64,000 bases of DNA from Cohnella nanjingensis (GTDB lineage: Bacteria; Bacillota; Bacilli; Paenibacillales; Paenibacillaceae), in assembly GCF_014212125.1 (NCBI RefSeq), contig NZ_JACJVP010000024.1, positions 124,001 to 188,000 of the forward strand, read 5' to 3'. Both the position numbers and the translations under genes were made by a program. Below are positions 41,764 to 50,539 of the stretch, in pieces. The notes beneath the pieces were generated by a model. That model ran no database searches. It saw only the letters and a program-made list of their open reading frames with translations, and was not told the DNA's origin. Position 1 is the first letter of the stretch, and the number at the start of each line of letters is the position of its first letter.

Positions 41764-43494
41764 ATGACTCGGAAGATTGAAGGAATTGCCGCTTCTTCGG
41801 GAATCGCGATCGCCCGCGCGGTCGTCCTGAACGCGGAGACGTATGTGCCGGTCAGGAGCCCGGCGGAGGAGCCGGAGCGGGAAGTCGAGCGGTTCCGCGC
41901 TGCGGTTCGTCAAGCGCAGGGCGAGATCGAGCGCATCCGGGCATCCGTGGAGGAGAAGCTGGGCGCTGAGAAAGCCGCGATCTTCGAAGGGCATCTGCTC
42001 ATCCTGGAGGACCCCGATCTGATCGAGACGGTCGAGGGGCAGATTCGGGAGGAGGCGGTGAACGCCGAATACGCGCTGCACGAGGTGGCGCAGACGTTCA
42101 TCGAGGCGCTCGGCCAGCTCGAAGACGAGGCGCTGCGGGAACGCGCCGCCGACGTGCGCGACGTTAGCGGGCGTATTCTAAACGCGCTGCGGGGCGTTCA
42201 AGGCGGCGATCTGTCGCAGCTCGCCGAAGAATGCGTCGTCGTGGCGTCCGACCTGACGCCGTCCGATACGGCGCAATTGAATCTGGCAGTCGTGCGGGGC
42301 TTCGTCACCGAGATCGGTAGCCGCACGTCCCATTCGGCGATTATGGCCCGTTCCCTGGACGTTCCCGCGATCGTGGGCGCCGGGGCCGGCGTCCGCGGCA
42401 TTCCTGCCGGCGCCATCCTCGTGATGGATGCGACCGAAGGGGTGCTGCTGGTCGATCCGAGCCCGGAAGAGCTGGCTGCGTATACGGAGAAGAAGGCCCA
42501 GTACGACCGGCGCCAAGCCGAGCTAAGGCAGTGGGCGAAGCGGGCTTCGGTATCGTCCGACGGGCACCGGGTCGAGATCGCGGCCAACATCGGCAAGCTG
42601 GAGGACGTCCAGAAAGCGCTCGACAACGGCGCCGAAGCGATCGGGCTGTTCCGCACGGAGTTCCTCTACATGGGACGCAGCGAGCTGCCGACCGAAGAGG
42701 AGCAGTTCCAGAGCTACAAGTACGTCCTGGAGAAAATGGCGGGCAAGCCGGTCGTCATCCGGACGCTCGACATCGGTGGGGACAAGGAGCTTCCTTACCT
42801 GGATCTGCCGAAGGAGAGCAATCCGTTCCTCGGCCAGCGGGCGCTGCGCCTCTGCCTGGAGCGGCAGGACGTCTTCCGCGCCCAGCTTCGCGCGCTGCTG
42901 CGGGCTAGCCGTTACGGGAACCTGAAGATCATGTTCCCGATGATCGCCGTGCTGGAGGAGCTGCTGGAGGCCAAGCGGATTCTCGAAGAAGAGAAGACGC
43001 AGCTCGTCGCTTCCGGCGTCGAAGTATCGGAGACCATCGAAGTCGGCATGATGATCGAAGTGCCATCGGCGGCCGTGTCGGCGGATCTGTTCGCGAAGGA
43101 AGCGGACTTTTTCAGCATCGGCACGAACGATCTGATTCAATATACGATGGCCGCCGACCGGATGAACGAGACGGTGTCCTATCTGTATCAGCCATGCCAC
43201 CCGTCCATTCTGCGCCTCATCCGCCACGTCATCGACGCGGCGCGCGCGGAGGGCAAGTGGGTCGGCGTGTGCGGCGAGATGGCGGGCGACCTGACGGCGA
43301 TCCCGCTGCTGCTCGGTCTCGGCTTGCACGAATTCAGCATGAGCGCGGGCTCGATCCTCCCGGCGCGCGAGCGCATCGGCTCGCTGTCGCATGGCGACTG
43401 GCAGTCGCTGTCCCGGCAGGCGCTGTCGCTGCGCGGCCACCGGGAAGTTCAGAGCTTCGTACAGCAACAGTTGGAAGGGGGAATTCACGCATGA
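41764..43494 (+). CDS. ptsI: PTS enzyme I (phosphoenolpyruvate-protein phosphotransferase)
   Basis: 576-aa EI, usual length. N-terminal HPr-binding helical domain, phospho-histidine H190 in VTEIGSRTSHSAIMARSLDV, the GLFRTEFLYMGR substrate loop, LIQYTMAADRMN and the active-site Cys in VGVCGEMAGD. AAGGAGGGAG precedes ATG 41764; an upstream extension of the frame lies inside mtlD and is not used. It transfers phosphate from PEP to HPr. It is unusual to find a ptsI at the end of a mannitol operon, and before ptsH rather than after it. It overlaps ptsH by 4 bases. Whether another general EI exists in the genome is unknown. Confidence 0.95.
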   Translation: MTRKIEGIAASSGIAIARAVVLNAETYVPVRSPAEEPEREVERFRAAVRQAQGEIERIRASVEEKLGAEKAAIFEGHLLILEDPDLIETVEGQIREEAVNAEYALHEVAQTFIEALGQLEDEALRERAADVRDVSGRILNALRGVQGGDLSQLAEECVVVASDLTPSDTAQLNLAVVRGFVTEIGSRTSHSAIMARSLDVPAIVGAGAGVRGIPAGAILVMDATEGVLLVDPSPEELAAYTEKKAQYDRRQAELRQWAKRASVSSDGHRVEIAANIGKLEDVQKALDNGAEAIGLFRTEFLYMGRSELPTEEEQFQSYKYVLEKMAGKPVVIRTLDIGGDKELPYLDLPKESNPFLGQRALRLCLERQDVFRAQLRALLRASRYGNLKIMFPMIAVLEELLEAKRILEEEKTQLVASGVEVSETIEVGMMIEVPSAAVSADLFAKEADFFSIGTNDLIQYTMAADRMNETVSYLYQPCHPSILRLIRHVIDAARAEGKWVGVCGEMAGDLTAIPLLLGLGLHEFSMSAGSILPARERIGSLSHGDWQSLSRQALSLRGHREVQSFVQQQLEGGIHA

Positions 43495-43751
43495 TTACGC
43501 AATCTTTCACGGTCACGAGCCCGACGGGCCTCCACGTCCGCCCGATCAAGACATTCGTCGAGGCGGCGGGCAAGTTCCCCTGCAAGATCAGCGTGCTGAG
43601 CAAGGGCAAGAAGGTCAACGGCAAGAGCTCGCTCAGCATGCTCACCCTCGGCGTCGCCGCTCACGATGAAGTGACGCTGGAGATCGACGGCGAAGGGGAG
43701 CAGGAAGCGATGAAGACGCTGGGCGAGATTCTCCTTCGGATTCACGAATAA
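43491..43751 (+). CDS. ptsH: HPr phosphocarrier protein
   Basis: 86-aa HPr. TSPTGLHVRP holds the EI-phosphorylated H15 (Val at 16 where most HPr have Ala), and VNGKSSLSMLTLGV holds S46, the site for HPr kinase in Firmicutes, so both regulatory and catalytic sites are kept. Starts at the ATG overlapping the ptsI stop. Last gene of the mannitol operon, followed by a strong hairpin. It delivers phosphate to MtlF and MtlR, and as Ser-P form could be a CcpA co-repressor acting on the cre at mtlA. Confidence 0.95.
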   Translation: MITQSFTVTSPTGLHVRPIKTFVEAAGKFPCKISVLSKGKKVNGKSSLSMLTLGVAAHDEVTLEIDGEGEQEAMKTLGEILLRIHE

Positions 43752-43781
43752 AGGCACCTTCATCTCTTAGTGTAAGAAGAT

Positions 43782-43812
43782 CAAGAGCCCGGCAGCGTAT
43801 GCCGGGCTCTTG
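43782..43812 (+). terminator. Hairpin ending the mannitol operon
   Basis: Perfect 13-bp stem CAAGAGCCCGGCA / TGCCGGGCTCTTG with loop GCGTA, 30 bases after ptsH; the following T tract is weak (TTGGCGTT). Confidence 0.75.
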
Positions 43813-43891
43813 GCGTTGGACCCGCGCGGATAGAGCGGGCAAGCGCAGTTTCTCGAACGAGATTGACAGATAATATCCGGCACTTTGCGGA

Positions 43892-43963
43892 CTAAGACTG
43901 CTTTGCTTTCATGGCCGCGACGAATTCGAGCACCTTCTTCGCCGCCGGAGAAGCGTTCTTGTA
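43892..43963 (-). pseudogene. C-terminal remnant, possibly of a LysR-family regulator
   Basis: Minus-strand frame reads NASPAAKKVLEFVAAMKAKQ then S and stop. SPAA..FLEF is the usual last helix of LysR-type regulators. The rest of the gene is absent; the frame is cut off just before the next gene's ribosome binding site. Confidence 0.35.
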
Positions 43964-43982
43964 TGAGAGGAGCGGGGCTGTC

Positions 43983-44297
43983 ATGGAACTGGGGACGAAC
44001 GGATCGTATTACGCGGTAATCTTCACGAGCCAACGCACGGAGGGAGATCAAGGCTACGGCAGCATGGCCGACCGGATGGAGCAGTTGGCGGGCGAGCAGC
44101 CGGGCTTCCTGGGCGTGGAGAGCGTCAGGGACGCTTCGGGCGCCGGCATCACCGTCTCCTACTGGGATAGCCTCGAGGCGATCACCAACTGGAAGCAGAA
44201 TCAAGCCCATCTAGCGGCGCAAGACAAGGGCAAGCAGGTCTGGTACGAGAGCTACAAGGTCCGGATCTGCAAGGTCGAGCGAGAGTACGCCTACTGA
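43983..44297 (+). CDS. ABM-domain (antibiotic biosynthesis monooxygenase family) protein
   Basis: 104-aa dimeric alpha-beta barrel protein. YYAVIFTSQRTEGDQGYGSM, QPGFLGVESVRDASGAGITV and SYWDSLEAITNWKQNQAHLA are typical of the ABM/YqjZ family (about 100-110 residues). AGAGGAG lies about 13 bases upstream of the ATG. The frame extends upstream without a ribosome binding site. The pathway is unknown; members range from haem oxygenases to quinone-forming enzymes. It is flanked on both sides by gene remnants. Confidence 0.8.
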   Translation: MELGTNGSYYAVIFTSQRTEGDQGYGSMADRMEQLAGEQPGFLGVESVRDASGAGITVSYWDSLEAITNWKQNQAHLAAQDKGKQVWYESYKVRICKVEREYAY

Positions 44298-44342
44298 CAA
44301 ATAGTCCTATTTGCTTTCCGCGTCAAAGGCAGCACATGATCG

Positions 44343-44516
44343 TCAATCGGCGTCGTCATGGAACGTGTTGGTGGAGGGGGGATAGAAGCCGACGCCCTTG
44401 CCTTCCAGCATTGTGTAGAAGACATTCCCCCGATTGTCCGCATGCATCCCGTCGGTGGTCGTGCGTTTGCTGCCGATAGCCCGTACATCCGTCCGGGATT
44501 CGCCTCTCCAATGCCA
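44343..44516 (-). pseudogene. C-terminal remnant of a yellow/MRJP- or SMP-30-like beta-propeller protein
   Basis: Minus-strand frame contains TTTDGMHADNRGNVFYTMLE then GKGVGFYPPSTNTFHDDAD and stop. DGMHAD..GNVFYT is the repeating blade signature of major-royal-jelly/SMP-30-like propellers. Only about 55 residues remain, with no start, so it is debris between the ABM gene and selO. Confidence 0.4.
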
Positions 44517-44583
44517 AGAAAGGGTATAATAGACGGATATAAGCCAACCCTAAAGAGGCTGCTGGGTGGTGGAGGAGGATAAG

Positions 44584-46068
44584 ATGACAGAGAAGGAAGC
44601 AAGCGTAGAGGCCGGATGGCATTTCGATAACAGCTACGCCCGTCTGCCGGCGATCTTGTACACTAGGCTCGAACCGACCCCCGTGCGTTCGCCGGAGCTC
44701 GGCGTTCTGAATGAGGCGTTGGCCGCCTCCCTCGGGTTGAACGTCCAAGCGCTGCGGCGCGACGAAGGCGTAGAGGCGCTCGCCGGCAACCGGATTCCCG
44801 AGGGAGCCGAGCCGCTGGCCCAAGCTTATGCCGGGCATCAATTCGGGTATCTCAACCTGCTCGGGGATGGCCGGGCGGTGCTGCTCGGCGAGCACATCGC
44901 TCTCCAAGGGGAGCGGGTCGATATTCAGCTGAAGGGTTCGGGCGTCACGCCGTACTCCCGCCAAGGCGACGGGCGGGCGGCGCTTGGACCGATGCTGCGC
45001 GAATACATCATCAGCGAAGCCATGCATGCGCTGGGGATCCCGACCACCCGCAGCCTGGCGGTCGTGACGACAGGGGAGTCCATCTACCGCGAGACCGAGC
45101 TCCCGGGCGCCGTTCTGACCCGCGTGGCGGCCAGCCATCTTCGCGTCGGCACCTTTCAATACGCGGCCAACTGGGGCACGGTCCAGGATCTTCGCGCCCT
45201 GGCCGATTACACCTTGGAGAGACATTATCCGGAAGCGGCGGCCACGGAGGCCGGCGGGAACCGCTATCTGCTCCTCCTTAGGGAAGCGATCCAGCGTCAG
45301 GCCGCGCTGATCGCCCAGTGGCAGCTCGTCGGCTTCATTCACGGCGTGATGAACACCGACAACATGGCGCTGAGCGGAGAGACGATCGATTACGGTCCTT
45401 GCGCCTTCATGGATACCTATGACCCCGCGACGGTATTCAGCTCCATCGACAGGCAGGGCCGCTATGCCTATGGCAATCAGCCGCCTATCGCCGCATGGAA
45501 TCTCGCGAGATTCGCCGAGAGCCTCCTGCCGCTGCTGCATGACGACGAAGAAGTTGCCGTCCGGCAGGCCGAGGACGCGCTGTCGGGGTTCGCCGAGCAG
45601 TATCGCCGCCATTGGCTCGCGGGGATGAGGCATAAGCTGGGTATCTTTAACGAAGAGCCGCAGGACGAATCCCTCATCGAGGACCTTCTCCAGATGATGC
45701 AGAAGCATGGGGCGGACTACACCAATACGTTCCGCGCGCTTACCCTGGAGAAGCCGGAGGATACGGTCCTGCAGGGCACCGCCGAATTTGCCCGGTGGCA
45801 CGAGCTGTGGCAGGCCAGACTGGGCAGGCAGGAGGAGACCCCATCCGCCTCGCTTCAGTTGATGCGCAGCCGCAACCCCGCGGTCATCCCGCGCAACCAC
45901 CGGGTCGAAGAGGCGCTGGAAGCCGCGGTGAACGAAGGCGACTACAGCGTGATGGAGAGACTGCTCGAGGCGCTGTCGCGTCCCTACGCGTACGCTCCCG
46001 AACAGGATCCTTACGCCGCGCCGCCTGCGCGATCCGGCCGCCCTTATCGAACGTTCTGCGGCACCTGA
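44584..46068 (+). CDS. selO: SelO-family protein adenylyltransferase (YdiU)
   Basis: 494-aa pseudokinase-fold enzyme. [20 protein letters not shown] at the N-terminus, [40 protein letters not shown] and [20 protein letters not shown] (catalytic loop) are hallmark blocks; the C-terminus YRTFCGT is the family ending, where a Cys often replaces selenocysteine. Full length. ATG 44584 has GGAGGAGG 7-14 bases upstream. SelO transfers AMP from ATP to Ser/Thr/Tyr of proteins, linked to redox stress. It stands alone between remnants and a convergent acyltransferase gene. Confidence 0.93.
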   Translation: MTEKEASVEAGWHFDNSYARLPAILYTRLEPTPVRSPELGVLNEALAASLGLNVQALRRDEGVEALAGNRIPEGAEPLAQAYAGHQFGYLNLLGDGRAVLLGEHIALQGERVDIQLKGSGVTPYSRQGDGRAALGPMLREYIISEAMHALGIPTTRSLAVVTTGESIYRETELPGAVLTRVAASHLRVGTFQYAANWGTVQDLRALADYTLERHYPEAAATEAGGNRYLLLLREAIQRQAALIAQWQLVGFIHGVMNTDNMALSGETIDYGPCAFMDTYDPATVFSSIDRQGRYAYGNQPPIAAWNLARFAESLLPLLHDDEEVAVRQAEDALSGFAEQYRRHWLAGMRHKLGIFNEEPQDESLIEDLLQMMQKHGADYTNTFRALTLEKPEDTVLQGTAEFARWHELWQARLGRQEETPSASLQLMRSRNPAVIPRNHRVEEALEAAVNEGDYSVMERLLEALSRPYAYAPEQDPYAAPPARSGRPYRTFCGT

Positions 46069-46134
46069 TCCAGGAAGGGCTCCAACTAGCCAGGATAACC
46101 TCGCCCGCCTTTGCCGACCGGAGCCGGATCGGCG

Positions 46135-46161
46135 CCTCGGCGTCCTCAGGGATCGCCGAGG
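46135..46161. terminator. Hairpin between convergent selO and acyltransferase genes
   Basis: CCTCGGCG / CGCCGAGG, an 8-bp G-C rich stem with 11-base loop; 66 bases after selO and 29 bases past the acyltransferase stop. Confidence 0.55.
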
Positions 46162-46190
46162 CTTATCGCTGTCGCCGCCACTGAGCGATA

Positions 46191-47276
46191 TCAAGCGCCT
46201 TCGCGAGGCTTTATCTTAGCGGGACTTATCCGTAGGGAGATCCCGCACAACCGCACCGCGACCACGGCTAAGACGATCGATACGAGACAAACGGCGACGT
46301 AATGCAGGAGGCTATTCGTGATCAACAGAGCCTCCAGATGTACGGTCTCTGCCGCTCCCCGAACCAGCACGATGGCGATCGGATGCAGGATATAGATCCA
46401 GACGCGCCATTCCCGGAAAGTCCTGCCCGATCGTCCCTTCCACTGCAGCGCCCATCGGAACAGGAAGTAAGCAGCCGGCAGCGCGAATATGTACATGCTG
46501 TCATGCCTGGGCATCCCTGCTAGGTTCAGGAGCATGCCTTCGGTCAGCATCAGGGCGAGCGAGACCAAGAACAAGCCGGCATTCGCGAGCGGTCTTCGCT
46601 CCGGCTGCGGCCGCTTGGCGGCCCAAGCCCCCAATGCCAGATAGATCGGCGCGTAGAACAACCCGTTGCGCGTGTAATCGAACGCCTTGAACAGGCCTGC
46701 GTACAATTGCGAGAAGGCTTCGTTGGCCTTGAACAGGCCATAGTAGCTATCGCCTAGCAGGCCTACGACGTACAGGAGACCCGCCGCGGCCAGCATCGCC
46801 GGCAGAGGCAGGGTCCGATACAGCCATGTCGTCAGCAGGATCCCGATCAGCAGTGCGGGCAGATACCACAAGTGATAGAAAGTGCCGTCGAACACGAGAT
46901 CCTTCATCAGCGAATATGCGCTGAAATCTTCGGTAAAGTAACCTGTATAGAGGTTAAGCGGAACGTACAGCAGCAGGGCGACGGCGTACAGCTTCCCGAT
47001 TTTTCGCAGATAGCCGTACATCGCCTCCCGATCCACGCGAGGATCGCCATTCAGCTTGCGGAAATAGAAGAATCCGGATGTCATGAAGAAGATCGGAACG
47101 GCAATCCGGCTCAGGATACCGCTCAGCAGAAAGTCGGCATCGGGGCTGACGGAAGTCAGCGGACTCGTATGGTTGGCGACCACCAACAGCGCCGCGATCA
47201 GCTTCAACCAGTCCAGGCCGCCGTAATTCGCTCTCTTGCCTGGTGAATCTACCCTATCCATCTCGTTTGCCTTCAC
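46191..47276 (-). CDS. Membrane acyltransferase (acyltransferase-3 family)
   Basis: 361-aa integral membrane protein with about ten hydrophobic segments. LDWLKLIAALLVVANHTSPL with its conserved His, IAVPIFFMTSGFFYFRKL (F.MSGF.. motif) and the late WVYILHPIAIVLVR-like helix are acyltransferase-3 features. It is started at GTG 47276 with GGGGG 7 bases upstream; an internal ATG at 47261 is possible. It probably O-acetylates a cell-wall or surface glycan. Downstream of a glycosyltransferase but separated by a terminator. Confidence 0.85.
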   Translation of the reverse strand: MKANEMDRVDSPGKRANYGGLDWLKLIAALLVVANHTSPLTSVSPDADFLLSGILSRIAVPIFFMTSGFFYFRKLNGDPRVDREAMYGYLRKIGKLYAVALLLYVPLNLYTGYFTEDFSAYSLMKDLVFDGTFYHLWYLPALLIGILLTTWLYRTLPLPAMLAAAGLLYVVGLLGDSYYGLFKANEAFSQLYAGLFKAFDYTRNGLFYAPIYLALGAWAAKRPQPERRPLANAGLFLVSLALMLTEGMLLNLAGMPRHDSMYIFALPAAYFLFRWALQWKGRSGRTFREWRVWIYILHPIAIVLVRGAAETVHLEALLITNSLLHYVAVCLVSIVLAVVAVRLCGISLRISPAKIKPREGA

Positions 47277-47396
47277 CGTGTATCCCCCTGCGCCGTCTCG
47301 TTGTCTATTAACTGTAATCCTCAGTCATAAAGACTCTTATAATTCATTTTTAAATTAGACTTAAGACTCCTTAAGATAAATAAAGGCAAAAGAAAA

Positions 47397-47418
47397 GACC
47401 GGGCAGAGCAGCCCGGTC
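47397..47418 (-). terminator. Terminator of the glycosyltransferase gene
   Basis: GACCGGGC / GCCCGGTC with loop AGAGCA; on the minus strand followed by TTTTCTTTT. Confidence 0.8.
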
Positions 47419-47500
47419 CATGAAGGGTCTCTATCGCAACGCGACATCCGGCCAGCGGCATGCCGTTCAGGAACGCGAGATGGGCGTGGCGGACGCATCG

Positions 47501-48661
47501 TCACGATCCATCCTTTTTACGGAAGCCGCTTGCCCTACCTTCCGCCATCACTTTCTCCAACGCTTTCCTCATCTCTCGTCCCGCATGTCCCCAGCTCAGT
47601 CGGAGCGCATCCTGTCGGGCACGCTTTCCCTTGCTCCTGCATAGCCCGGGGTGAAGATAGGCCTTGCGCAGTTGCGCCTTAAGCCCGGCAAGATCGACTT
47701 CCGCCCATTGCTGTCCGGGCCCGGCGAATAGAGAACGGAAGGACTTGGAGATGGCGGATCTCTTCTTCATGCTGGAAGAGGGGCTCTGCAGCCGGTAAGG
47801 AACAAGGAACGAATTGGCGGATGTCAAGAAGTCCATCTGACCTCCCCAAGAGGTAGCGATCACCGGTATTCCGCTCGCCATCGCCTCCATATAGGGCATT
47901 CCTACCCCTTCGCCGCGTGTAGGCAAGACGAAGACATCGCCCAAAGTATAGAGCCCTTTGAGCGCCTTGCTGCCCATGTATCCGGTCAGAACGACATACG
48001 GAGCCGGTCGGTGGGGAATGCGGAGCGATGCCCGATAGCGCTCGATCCGCCGGCGAATCCAGGCTCCATTCTCCCGAGCGCTATACCCGTTCGTCTTGAT
48101 GACCAGCAAGACGCGATCCTTGTGCGAGAACGCCTCCCAGTAGGCGCGCAGCAGCGCCTCGGGGTTTTTGCGGTGCTGAAATCCGAAAACGGAGACAAAC
48201 ACGAATTTCCCGGCAGCGCTCGGCAGCCGATATGGCGGATTGGACGGGGAAAAGGCCTTCGTGTCGACCCCGTGCGGAACGATATGGATAGGGACTCGGA
48301 CCCCGCTCTTCCGCAAGGCTCTATAGTTATGCCGGGTTGGAACGAATACCCCGTTATATTGGTTAATCGCCGTCTTCCAACTCCGGGGGATCTGCGTGGT
48401 CTCCCATACCGTATTCAGGATAATGCGATCATAGCGTCTTCTTTCTCTTATGACCTGAAGCGTATGGGGAGGGTAGTGGTAGATGAGCACTCGCTTCGGT
48501 TCGCGCTTTCCGGACGGATTGCGCGCGGCTTCCCTGAACGATGCTGTCGTAACGGGGACGCCTTGTCTGCGCAACGCCTTTACATACTCTCGGCTGGAGT
48601 TGCCGAGACCGCCTTTACGTTGGATTGGGCCGCGCCAATGCACGCGATAGGGGGGCGCCAT
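47501..48661 (-). CDS. GT4-type glycosyltransferase
   Basis: 386-aa GT-B fold enzyme. It starts MAPPYRVHWRGPIQRKGGLG; IVPHGVDTKAFSP and KFVFVSVFGFQHRKNPEALL (donor-domain start) are followed by the nucleotide-sugar EX7E-type motif LPTRGEGVGMPYMEAMASGI. ATG 48661 has GGAG 8-11 bases upstream; the longer frame from TTG 48694 lacks one. No signal peptide or membrane span, so it acts at the cytoplasmic face. Donor and acceptor unknown; related proteins glycosylate exopolysaccharide or spore surface. Confidence 0.85.
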   Translation of the reverse strand: MAPPYRVHWRGPIQRKGGLGNSSREYVKALRRQGVPVTTASFREAARNPSGKREPKRVLIYHYPPHTLQVIRERRRYDRIILNTVWETTQIPRSWKTAINQYNGVFVPTRHNYRALRKSGVRVPIHIVPHGVDTKAFSPSNPPYRLPSAAGKFVFVSVFGFQHRKNPEALLRAYWEAFSHKDRVLLVIKTNGYSARENGAWIRRRIERYRASLRIPHRPAPYVVLTGYMGSKALKGLYTLGDVFVLPTRGEGVGMPYMEAMASGIPVIATSWGGQMDFLTSANSFLVPYRLQSPSSSMKKRSAISKSFRSLFAGPGQQWAEVDLAGLKAQLRKAYLHPGLCRSKGKRARQDALRLSWGHAGREMRKALEKVMAEGRASGFRKKDGS

Positions 48662-48772
48662 CGTTTCAACTCCATGAAATTCAAATGGTGCCAACAGAAT
48701 ATGTCATACGGTCGTATGCGGAGTGGGCTTTCTGCGCAGAACTTGCTTTTCGCAAGAGACGATTAGACTTTC

Positions 48773-49375
48773 TCACTTTAACCAGCCCTTGTTCTGCGCA
48801 ATCGCCACGGCATCGATGCGATTCTTGGCCTCCAGCTTCTGCAGGATCTCGGAGATATAATTGCGGATCGTCGCCGGCGACAAGAAGATCAGCTTGCTAA
48901 TCTCCGCGACGGTGTGCCCTTCCTTCAGGTGAATCAGCACTTCGCATTCGCGCGCCGTGAGCGGATTCGTCTCCTCCATCATCGAGAACGTCAGATGAGG
49001 ACTGAATACCCGGCGTCCTTCATGGATCTTGCGCAAAGCCTCGGCCAATTCCGAGACGGGCGCTTCCTTCAAGAGATAACCCCGCACGCCCGCATGGACC
49101 GCGCGCTGATAATACCCGCTTCTGGCAAACGTGGTGACGATGACGATCCGGCAGGGATGGCCTTCCGCCTGCAGCGTCTCCGCCACCTCCAGCCCGCTCA
49201 GCAGGGGCATCTCGATATCGAGTACGGCGATGTCGGCTTCCTGCTTGCGGATCAGCGCTAGCGCCTGCTCGCCGTTGTCCGCCTCGCCGACGACCTCGAT
49301 ATCGTCTTCCAGCGATAGCAGCCGGCTGATCGCGCCCCGGAGCATACCCTGATCCTCTGCGATTACGATCTTCAT
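48773..49375 (-). CDS. NarL/LuxR-family response regulator (DesR-like)
   Basis: 200-aa regulator. Receiver domain 1-120 (E7-D8, phospho-acceptor D53 in IAVLDIEMP, K in GYLLKEAPV) plus C-terminal LuxR helix-turn-helix (about 137-195: NPLTARECEVLIHLKEGHTV, AEISKLIFLSPATIRNYISE). GLKEA-type receiver end and sequence resemble DesR/YvfU. Its start overlaps the kinase stop by four bases. Targets unknown; DesR homologues respond to membrane state or act with ABC transporters, but no such neighbour is seen. Confidence 0.88.
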   Translation of the reverse strand: MKIVIAEDQGMLRGAISRLLSLEDDIEVVGEADNGEQALALIRKQEADIAVLDIEMPLLSGLEVAETLQAEGHPCRIVIVTTFARSGYYQRAVHAGVRGYLLKEAPVSELAEALRKIHEGRRVFSPHLTFSMMEETNPLTARECEVLIHLKEGHTVAEISKLIFLSPATIRNYISEILQKLEAKNRIDAVAIAQNKGWLK

Positions 49376-50469
49376 CCTACGACCTCCGCGATGTTCGGTT
49401 TGGCGATCTTCGGCACGGTGATCGACACCCGCGTTCCCCAGGCTTGATCGGAGACCAGCTCAAGCTTGCCCTCGATGAGCAGCAGTCGTTCCTTCATCCC
49501 GAGCAGCCCGTTGCCGAATTGTTCGAGCCGGGAGCTGTCCCTTGCCATGCCGGTGCCGTTGTCCTGCACGTGCAGCATGTATTGGCCGGGCTCCTCGCAG
49601 AGGGTCGCCTTGCAGCGGTCGGCGCCGCTATGCTTGATCACGTTCGTCACGCACTCGCGCAGGCACATGCCCAGTATATTCTGAATGATCGGTACTGCGG
49701 CTAGGGAACTGCGATTGACGCCTTCGAAGGCAATGCCTGCCGACTGGAAGATCTCTTCGGCCTGCCGGAATTCTTCACCGATATCGATAGACTGCATATC
49801 GCTGATCAACTCCCGAACCTGCAGCAGCGTCGATCTCGAGATCTGCTGCACGTCGCGCGCTTCTTCGAGGGCTTGATTCGGGTGACCGGCGATGAGCCTC
49901 TCCACCAGCTCGCTTTTCAGCGTGATCAGCGATAATTGATGGCCGAGCGTGTCGTGCAGATCCCTGGCAATCCGCTGGCGCTCCTCGTTCTTGATCAGCC
50001 GGGCGATCTCGTCGTTGGCGTCCCGAAGCTTGGATTTGACCTCGCAGGACATCTGGTACAGCTTCAATATATAGGGTACCGCGGCTAACGCCAGGATCAA
50101 GGGCAGCCATTCGTGCCGCCACGCCACGGAAAGAAGCCCCCCGTCAAACAGAAAAAGCGTACCGCAGAAGGAAGCCAGCATGAACCCGGCCATCCCGGAA
50201 ATGCGGCGGTAGGAGCTCAGCCAGCTCATGCTTATCGCCGGGTGCAAGCCGAGACCCACCAGCCAAGGGTTCGCAACGGCCGCCATGATCGAGATCGCTA
50301 TAATCTGTACGATAATGTACATCTCGCGGCGCTTCGCATCGACGTAGCTTTGCCTGTACCCTGCAGCAAAGATTAGGAAAAGGATCAATTCAAACCCTAT
50401 TAGACGCTTCGGCCAGAGCAAATAGAAAAACGGGAGGAGCAAGGGCGCCAGCATCAACCATTTTCGCAT
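49372..50469 (-). CDS. DesK-like membrane sensor histidine kinase
   Basis: 365-aa kinase. Four to five N-terminal membrane helices (residues 5-150), a coiled linker, HisKA_3 box RIARDLHDTLGHQLSLITLK, and a compact ATPase domain (CLRECVTNVIKHSGADRC, HVQDNGTGMA, GNGLLGMKERL). This is the architecture of DesK/YvfT kinases that sense membrane thickness or lipid II-binding drugs through their helices. Pairs with the overlapping response-regulator gene. It starts at the ATG at 50469 behind GGGAAG; an operon of two genes. Confidence 0.88.
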   Translation of the reverse strand: MRKWLMLAPLLLPFFYLLWPKRLIGFELILFLIFAAGYRQSYVDAKRREMYIIVQIIAISIMAAVANPWLVGLGLHPAISMSWLSSYRRISGMAGFMLASFCGTLFLFDGGLLSVAWRHEWLPLILALAAVPYILKLYQMSCEVKSKLRDANDEIARLIKNEERQRIARDLHDTLGHQLSLITLKSELVERLIAGHPNQALEEARDVQQISRSTLLQVRELISDMQSIDIGEEFRQAEEIFQSAGIAFEGVNRSSLAAVPIIQNILGMCLRECVTNVIKHSGADRCKATLCEEPGQYMLHVQDNGTGMARDSSRLEQFGNGLLGMKERLLLIEGKLELVSDQAWGTRVSITVPKIAKPNIAEVVG

Positions 50470-50539
50470 TTCGATCGCTTCCCGACTTCAGGATTTGTAT
50501 TCATCGTAACACGGGAACGATTTATCTACATCCTTCTGA

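Noticed and set aside
44356-46194. 612-codon minus-strand frame opposite selO
   Set aside because: selO is complete and unmistakable on the plus strand; the minus frame is an antisense artefact except for the short propeller-like tail in a different frame at 44343-44516.
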